Shown here: piece by piece, positions 17,576 through 20,963 of the stretch
Layout of the letters: each line of letters begins with the position of its first letter
Numbering within the stretch: position 1 is the stretch's first letter
IMG/VR virus record: IMGVR_UViG_3300030390_001178
Location: 1 to 20,963 of that record
Length of the DNA stretch: 20,963 bases
Reading direction: 5' to 3' (one strand)
From: a virus
Notes under the pieces: generated by a model
Told to the model about the DNA's origin: nothing
The model's input: the letters and a program-made list of their open reading frames with translations, nothing else
Databases searched by the model: none
Translations under genes and position numbers: made by a program

Positions 17576-18028
17576 ATGAATAAAGATATTAAGTTATCTA
17601 CAAGAAAGAAAATCTTAGATTTTCAATCGATGTTGATACGTGAAGCTAATGGGGTAGACATTGTAACACATCAAGACTCAAAACTGTTTCCTTTGAAGCA
17701 TACTTTTGCTGATGGCATATATGTTAGACAGATGAGTATGGATAAAGGAACTATCGTTGTTGGAGCAATACATAAACATTTACATGTTTGGTTTTTATTA
17801 ACCGGACATATTTCTGTTGCAACAGAAGAAACTACAGAGGATTATATAGCGCCGTGTTATGTTGTAGCGACACCAGGAACTAAAAGAGTTATATATGCAA
17901 ATGAAGAAAGTATATTTGTAAACATACACAAAAACCCTACAAACTCACAAAATATAGAGTGGTTAGAAAAAGAGATTGTAGCTAAAGATATAAAGGAATA
18001 TGAAGATTACATTAACAAAAATAAATAA
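17576..18028 (+). CDS. Cupin-like phage protein
   Basis: A 150-aa single-domain protein of a type repeatedly found in marine phage genomes near tail genes, with unknown role. An N-terminal helix (residues 8-24) is followed by a beta-barrel: FADGIYVRQMSMDKGTIVVG (44-63), the cupin-1-like segment AIHKHLHVWFLLTGHISV (64-81), then YIAPCYVVATPGTKRVIYAN (90-109) and SIFVNIHKNP (112-121). Histidines 66, 68, 70 and 118 could bind a metal. The usual glutamate of cupin motif 1 is missing, and Val105 stands where motif 2 normally has histidine, so this is not a canonical metal-site cupin. A fully enzymatic role is therefore uncertain; it may be structural, bind a sugar, or act on host metabolism or surface. 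It has its own A/T-rich leader rather than a coupled start, unlike its neighbours, and is followed three bases later by the next gene. Confidence 0.72.
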   Translation: MNKDIKLSTRKKILDFQSMLIREANGVDIVTHQDSKLFPLKHTFADGIYVRQMSMDKGTIVVGAIHKHLHVWFLLTGHISVATEETTEDYIAPCYVVATPGTKRVIYANEESIFVNIHKNPTNSQNIEWLEKEIVAKDIKEYEDYINKNK

Positions 18029-18031
18029 GAT

Positions 18032-18715
18032 ATGAGTTTTTTAATAGCAGGAGCGGTTGTTGGTGTTGGTGCTGGTGTAGCTAAAGCTATATCTGGTGGT
18101 AAACAAAAAAGAGCAGCTAAAGAAGCGGAGGCTGCAGCTAAAGCAGATATGGAAAAGCAAAAAAATGCTTTTTCAAACCTAGACACTAGTAATCCCTACG
18201 CTAACATGGAGAACAAAATGGAAGACTTACAGGTTAATACACAAGAAGCTGACTTTATGAAAGCTCAACAACAGCAAAATCAAGCTAATATAATGCAGCA
18301 AATGAAAGGTGCTGCTGGTAGTTCTGGTATAGCTGGTTTAGCACAGACTTTAGCAAACCAAGGAAGTATGGACGCTCAAAAATCTTCAATATCAATTGGT
18401 AAGCAAGAAGCTAACAACCAACAACTAGAAAGACAAGCTGCTTCTCAAATTCAAGATCAAGAAAGATCAGGTGATATTATGTCAAGAGATATGGAAAGAA
18501 ATAAAGTATCAACATTGTTAGGTATGGCACAGTCTGAAAAAGCTGCGGCAAGCGAACAGGTTGCTGCTGCCGACTCAAAAATGTGGTCTGGTATTACTGG
18601 AGCTGCTGGATCTTTAGCTGGCGGTTTACAAGGCATACAAAAAGCTGGTGGTATTGCTGGAATGAAAGATGGCGGTTACCAAGATTACTTAGCATCATTA
18701 AAAGAAAACTCATAA
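18032..18715 (+). CDS. Probable internal virion (DNA-ejection) protein
   Basis: A 227-aa protein with a Gly/Ala/Val-rich hydrophobic N-terminus (SFLIAGAVVGVGAGVAKAIS), then a Lys/Ala/Glu helix, an Asn-rich middle (NPYANMENKMEDLQVNTQEA), a long Gln/Ala/Met helical region with AAGSSGIAGLAQTLANQG, and a second Gly/Ala segment (GITGAAGSLAGGLQG) near the end. The build, glycine-zipper-like ends around Gln-rich amphipathic helices, resembles internal virion proteins of podoviruses such as T7 gp14, which insert into the host outer membrane during DNA ejection. I recall similar small proteins in this position in marine phages. Located after the tail genes and before two other soluble, helical, likely packaged proteins. 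The N-terminal stretch is not a cleavable signal peptide as far as can be seen. Role inferred from composition and context. Confidence 0.65.
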   Translation: MSFLIAGAVVGVGAGVAKAISGGKQKRAAKEAEAAAKADMEKQKNAFSNLDTSNPYANMENKMEDLQVNTQEADFMKAQQQQNQANIMQQMKGAAGSSGIAGLAQTLANQGSMDAQKSSISIGKQEANNQQLERQAASQIQDQERSGDIMSRDMERNKVSTLLGMAQSEKAAASEQVAAADSKMWSGITGAAGSLAGGLQGIQKAGGIAGMKDGGYQDYLASLKENS

Positions 18716-18716
18716 T

Positions 18717-19826
18717 ATGAAAAAAACACCATTAAAACAAGCAGATGGTACTTTAGTATCAGGAGCATATAGAGCGGCCTCAGCTGGAAACCGTCAACCT
18801 GATGGCTTCTCACAAGGTATGGATAAGCTAGCACAAATTGGACAAAGTATGGTTGACCAATATGTTGATACGGCTCAAGAGGCACAAAAAACTGGAGATG
18901 ATCTTGCTAAAAAAATATTAGATACTGGCGGTGGACTTGGTACTAGTTGGTTAAACGTTGTTCAAGGAGATGTGAAAGGACTTCATGGTAATTATAAAAA
19001 AGCAGCTAAGTTTGGTAAGAAAGGAAAAAAAGCTGAAGGTATGCAAAACTTAAATACATTGTCAGCAGAAGTAGCATCAATAAAAGATCTCAACTCTCAA
19101 ATAGCAGAGTGGCAAGGTCCTCCTGGTACGCCAAGTGACTGGTCTAAAAGTTTAAAAGAAAAAGATCAAAACATAATAAACGCTTTTATGGATAACAGAT
19201 CTAAAAAAAGATCTAGAATGGTTAATGGACAAAGAGTATTTGAAGTTGAAACTCCTGAGGGTTTTATGTCTATTCAGAAAATAGAAGAGATTGCTACTAA
19301 CGCTAAAAAAGATTATTCTACAATGCAGAACATTAGAGGTAGTGTTATTGAAGAAGTCAACAAAGGTGTTGAGCATGCTTTTAAAAATGCACAGTTTGGT
19401 TACGTACCACCTGATGAGAGAGAAAAAATAAAAACTAGGACTATAAAAAACTTAAAAGCTGGTAACTTAAACTCATTAATGCATGATGATATTTTAGAAA
19501 CTGGTGGTTCTTTTTTAGAAGATATTATTGAAATGCCTCAGTTAAAAAAAATGAAATATAAAGATTTAGGATTAACACCGCCAGAAGGTGATGATGGTGT
19601 TATGAACGAAACACTAACAAAGGAACACATGCAAATGATAGCTGATAACTTGGCTAAACCAGAAAACAAAGAGTTAGCGCTTGACTTAATGGGTGACTAT
19701 GTGTTAGGTTTTATAGACAAAAACTATACAGATGCTTATGAATCAAATGGTGGTAGTTATCAAAGTGCCGCTGGAGAAGAGTCTATGAGTGATCAGGACA
19801 TTATAAACGACGCTTTAAAAGAATAA
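18717..19826 (+). CDS. Unknown protein, possibly internal virion (cargo) protein
   Basis: A 369-aa, largely helical, hydrophilic protein that I do not recognise. It starts with MKKTPLKQADGTLVSGAYRA, a Gly/Gln-rich flexible region, then a helix (DKLAQIGQSMVDQYVDTAQE, about residues 36-55), a Lys/Gly patch (KKAAKFGKKGKKAEG), a central helical part around residues 110-250, and an acidic C-terminus (EESMSDQDIINDALKE). No enzyme motif, cysteine-rich site or membrane segment is visible. The ATG follows the preceding TAA by one base, so it is probably made together with the ejection-type protein before it. Position between that gene and the open gene running off the right edge suggests a packaged or ejected virion protein. 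Alternative: a tail-assembly chaperone or scaffold. Confidence 0.5.
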   Translation: MKKTPLKQADGTLVSGAYRAASAGNRQPDGFSQGMDKLAQIGQSMVDQYVDTAQEAQKTGDDLAKKILDTGGGLGTSWLNVVQGDVKGLHGNYKKAAKFGKKGKKAEGMQNLNTLSAEVASIKDLNSQIAEWQGPPGTPSDWSKSLKEKDQNIINAFMDNRSKKRSRMVNGQRVFEVETPEGFMSIQKIEEIATNAKKDYSTMQNIRGSVIEEVNKGVEHAFKNAQFGYVPPDEREKIKTRTIKNLKAGNLNSLMHDDILETGGSFLEDIIEMPQLKKMKYKDLGLTPPEGDDGVMNETLTKEHMQMIADNLAKPENKELALDLMGDYVLGFIDKNYTDAYESNGGSYQSAAGEESMSDQDIINDALKE

Positions 19827-19837
19827 AATAATATAAT

Positions 19838-20963
19838 ATGCAAGAAAATGAACCGCTAGTTTTTGATCCTAATGCTGTACAAAAACCTCAAAGTGAACTA
19901 GAGAAAATAGTTAGTCACATGAGAGGTAAGAATTATCCATTGGATCGTATTCACCAAGTTGTAAGAGAGCATAAGAAAAAAGAAGAAGCTGAAAAGGTTG
20001 AAGCTGCAAGAGTAGCTAAGTTGACTAAAGCTAACGATGCTACTGCTATTTATAAGCAAAAGCAAATGCAGAAGAAAGCTATGAACGATTGGTCTTCTTC
20101 TTTAGAAACTGGCGCTACATTTAAAAACGAAGAAGGAGTAGACTACTCTTTAAACGCAGACAATCAATGGACTGCTAATGGCGAAGTTGTCGATCAAGAC
20201 GATTTCAATGCCAACCAACTACCACAATACTATAAGCAATTAACAACAGCTGGTGAATTACCAGACCTTAGTGTAGTGTCTAAAGATTTGCAAGATGTTT
20301 TTGACTCAACTAAAATAACGGCGCCTCAACAAGAAGCAATTAATAATTTAGCAAAAAATAGATACGACAAGTATGTTAACCTAGAAAATGAATTTGACGG
20401 AGATTATTATGCTAAACAGGACAAGGCTGTAACCACACAAGATTATAATAGCTATGAATGGGAGTGGTTGGCATCTCCAACTGGTGGTGGTTTATATAAA
20501 CATAAAACAACTGGAGAGATGAGCCCGCCAATGAGCGCTCCAGGTAAGTTAGCATCTCTAAGTTTTGGTGATTTATTATTAGAAGAAGAAGGTGAGTATC
20601 AAATAGAAACAACGGCTGGTCTAAAGGAGAAAATACAAGACACTCATGATAATTTAAAAAATCAAGTTGATGCAATAAAAACTAGAAAAGCAATTAAAGA
20701 GCTTGCTGAAAAAAAAGGTATTTCTCCGCGTGATATAGATATTGATTCAGAAGAAGTAAAGAATTTAGCAAAATCATATAGTAACGAAGACGTTCAAGAA
20801 GGTATAATGAAGTTTTTAACTGAAGACGAACGTATGTTACAAATAGATCGTAATGTAGAAGCGTATATAGATGAAGAAGGTCAAGAAGGTTTTGACAGTA
20901 AATGGTACGAAACTTTTGGTATGATGAAAGGTGACAAGCAAAAAGATGTTGCAAAAGAAGTTT
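19838..20963 (+). CDS. Unknown virion-region protein, 3' end outside window
   Basis: The frame from ATG 19838 stays open to the last base, at least 375 codons, so the gene is truncated by the window edge. It begins MQENEPLVFDPNAVQKPQSE, then a Lys/Glu/Ala-rich helical stretch (about residues 45-90), a region with many Asp/Asn/Tyr, the segment YEWEWLASPTGGGLYKHKTT (about 206-225) that may be a small structured domain, and further Lys/Glu-rich helices. No catalytic motif is visible in this part. The start follows the previous stop by 11 A/T-only bases. In crAss-like phages and podoviruses the genes after the tail proteins are often very long and encode packaged, ejected proteins (lytic enzymes, virion RNA polymerase); whether that holds here cannot be judged from this fragment. 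Confidence 0.7.
   Translation, partial: MQENEPLVFDPNAVQKPQSELEKIVSHMRGKNYPLDRIHQVVREHKKKEEAEKVEAARVAKLTKANDATAIYKQKQMQKKAMNDWSSSLETGATFKNEEGVDYSLNADNQWTANGEVVDQDDFNANQLPQYYKQLTTAGELPDLSVVSKDLQDVFDSTKITAPQQEAINNLAKNRYDKYVNLENEFDGDYYAKQDKAVTTQDYNSYEWEWLASPTGGGLYKHKTTGEMSPPMSAPGKLASLSFGDLLLEEEGEYQIETTAGLKEKIQDTHDNLKNQVDAIKTRKAIKELAEKKGISPRDIDIDSEEVKNLAKSYSNEDVQEGIMKFLTEDERMLQIDRNVEAYIDEEGQEGFDSKWYETFGMMKGDKQKDVAKEV

Noticed and set aside
1-20963. CRISPR array, integrase, insertion sequence, anti-phage or diversity-generating retroelement
   Set aside because: No spaced direct repeats, recombinase or reverse-transcriptase motifs were seen on either strand; all space is taken by structural genes.

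Overview
This window is a dense block of late (virion structure and DNA packaging) genes from a tailed phage, all on the + strand, with almost no intergenic space. Gene content and order (large terminase, roughly 800-aa portal, acidic scaffold-like protein, roughly 490-aa major capsid protein, two connector/ring proteins, a very large muzzle/nozzle-type tail protein, then small virion and internal virion proteins) match what I know of crAss-like phages (Crassvirales) and related short-tailed phages of Bacteroidota. No tape-measure, sheath or tail-tube gene is seen, which fits a podovirus. The DNA is AT-rich. None of the start codons I inspected has a GGAGG-type Shine-Dalgarno site; the leaders are A/T-only or nearly so, as is typical of Bacteroidota and their phages. 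An aquatic flavobacterial-type host is my inference; nothing here names the host directly.

Layout. 1-1130: C-terminal part of the large terminase (gene enters from the left edge), carrying the nuclease domain. 1132-3540: portal with a long charged C-terminal extension. 3565-4698: very acidic protein, probably the scaffold. 4727-6190: major capsid protein, followed by a strong UUCG-loop terminator-like hairpin (6203-6234). 6267-7130: conserved phage protein of unknown role. A second UUCG hairpin without a U-tract lies at 7136-7176. 7191-8012 and 8019-8981: two head-tail connector (ring) proteins. 8990-17194: 2734-aa muzzle/tail protein with a conserved front part and a low-complexity, probably receptor-facing C-terminal part. 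17196-17534: small virion protein. 17576-18028: cupin-like protein. 18032-18715 and 18717-19826: probable internal virion proteins. 19838-20963: start of a further gene cut by the right edge, open for at least 375 codons.

How they work together: terminase pumps DNA through the portal into a capsid built from the major capsid protein around the scaffold; the ring proteins extend the portal; the muzzle protein closes the tail and probably meets the host; the proteins after 18032 are probably packaged in the virion and ejected with the DNA. The hairpin after the capsid gene probably lowers transcription of the downstream tail genes relative to capsid. No tRNA, CRISPR, insertion sequence, integrase or minus-strand gene is supported. 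No stretch longer than 300 bases lacks a gene; the longest gaps (6191-6266 and 7131-7190) each hold a hairpin.
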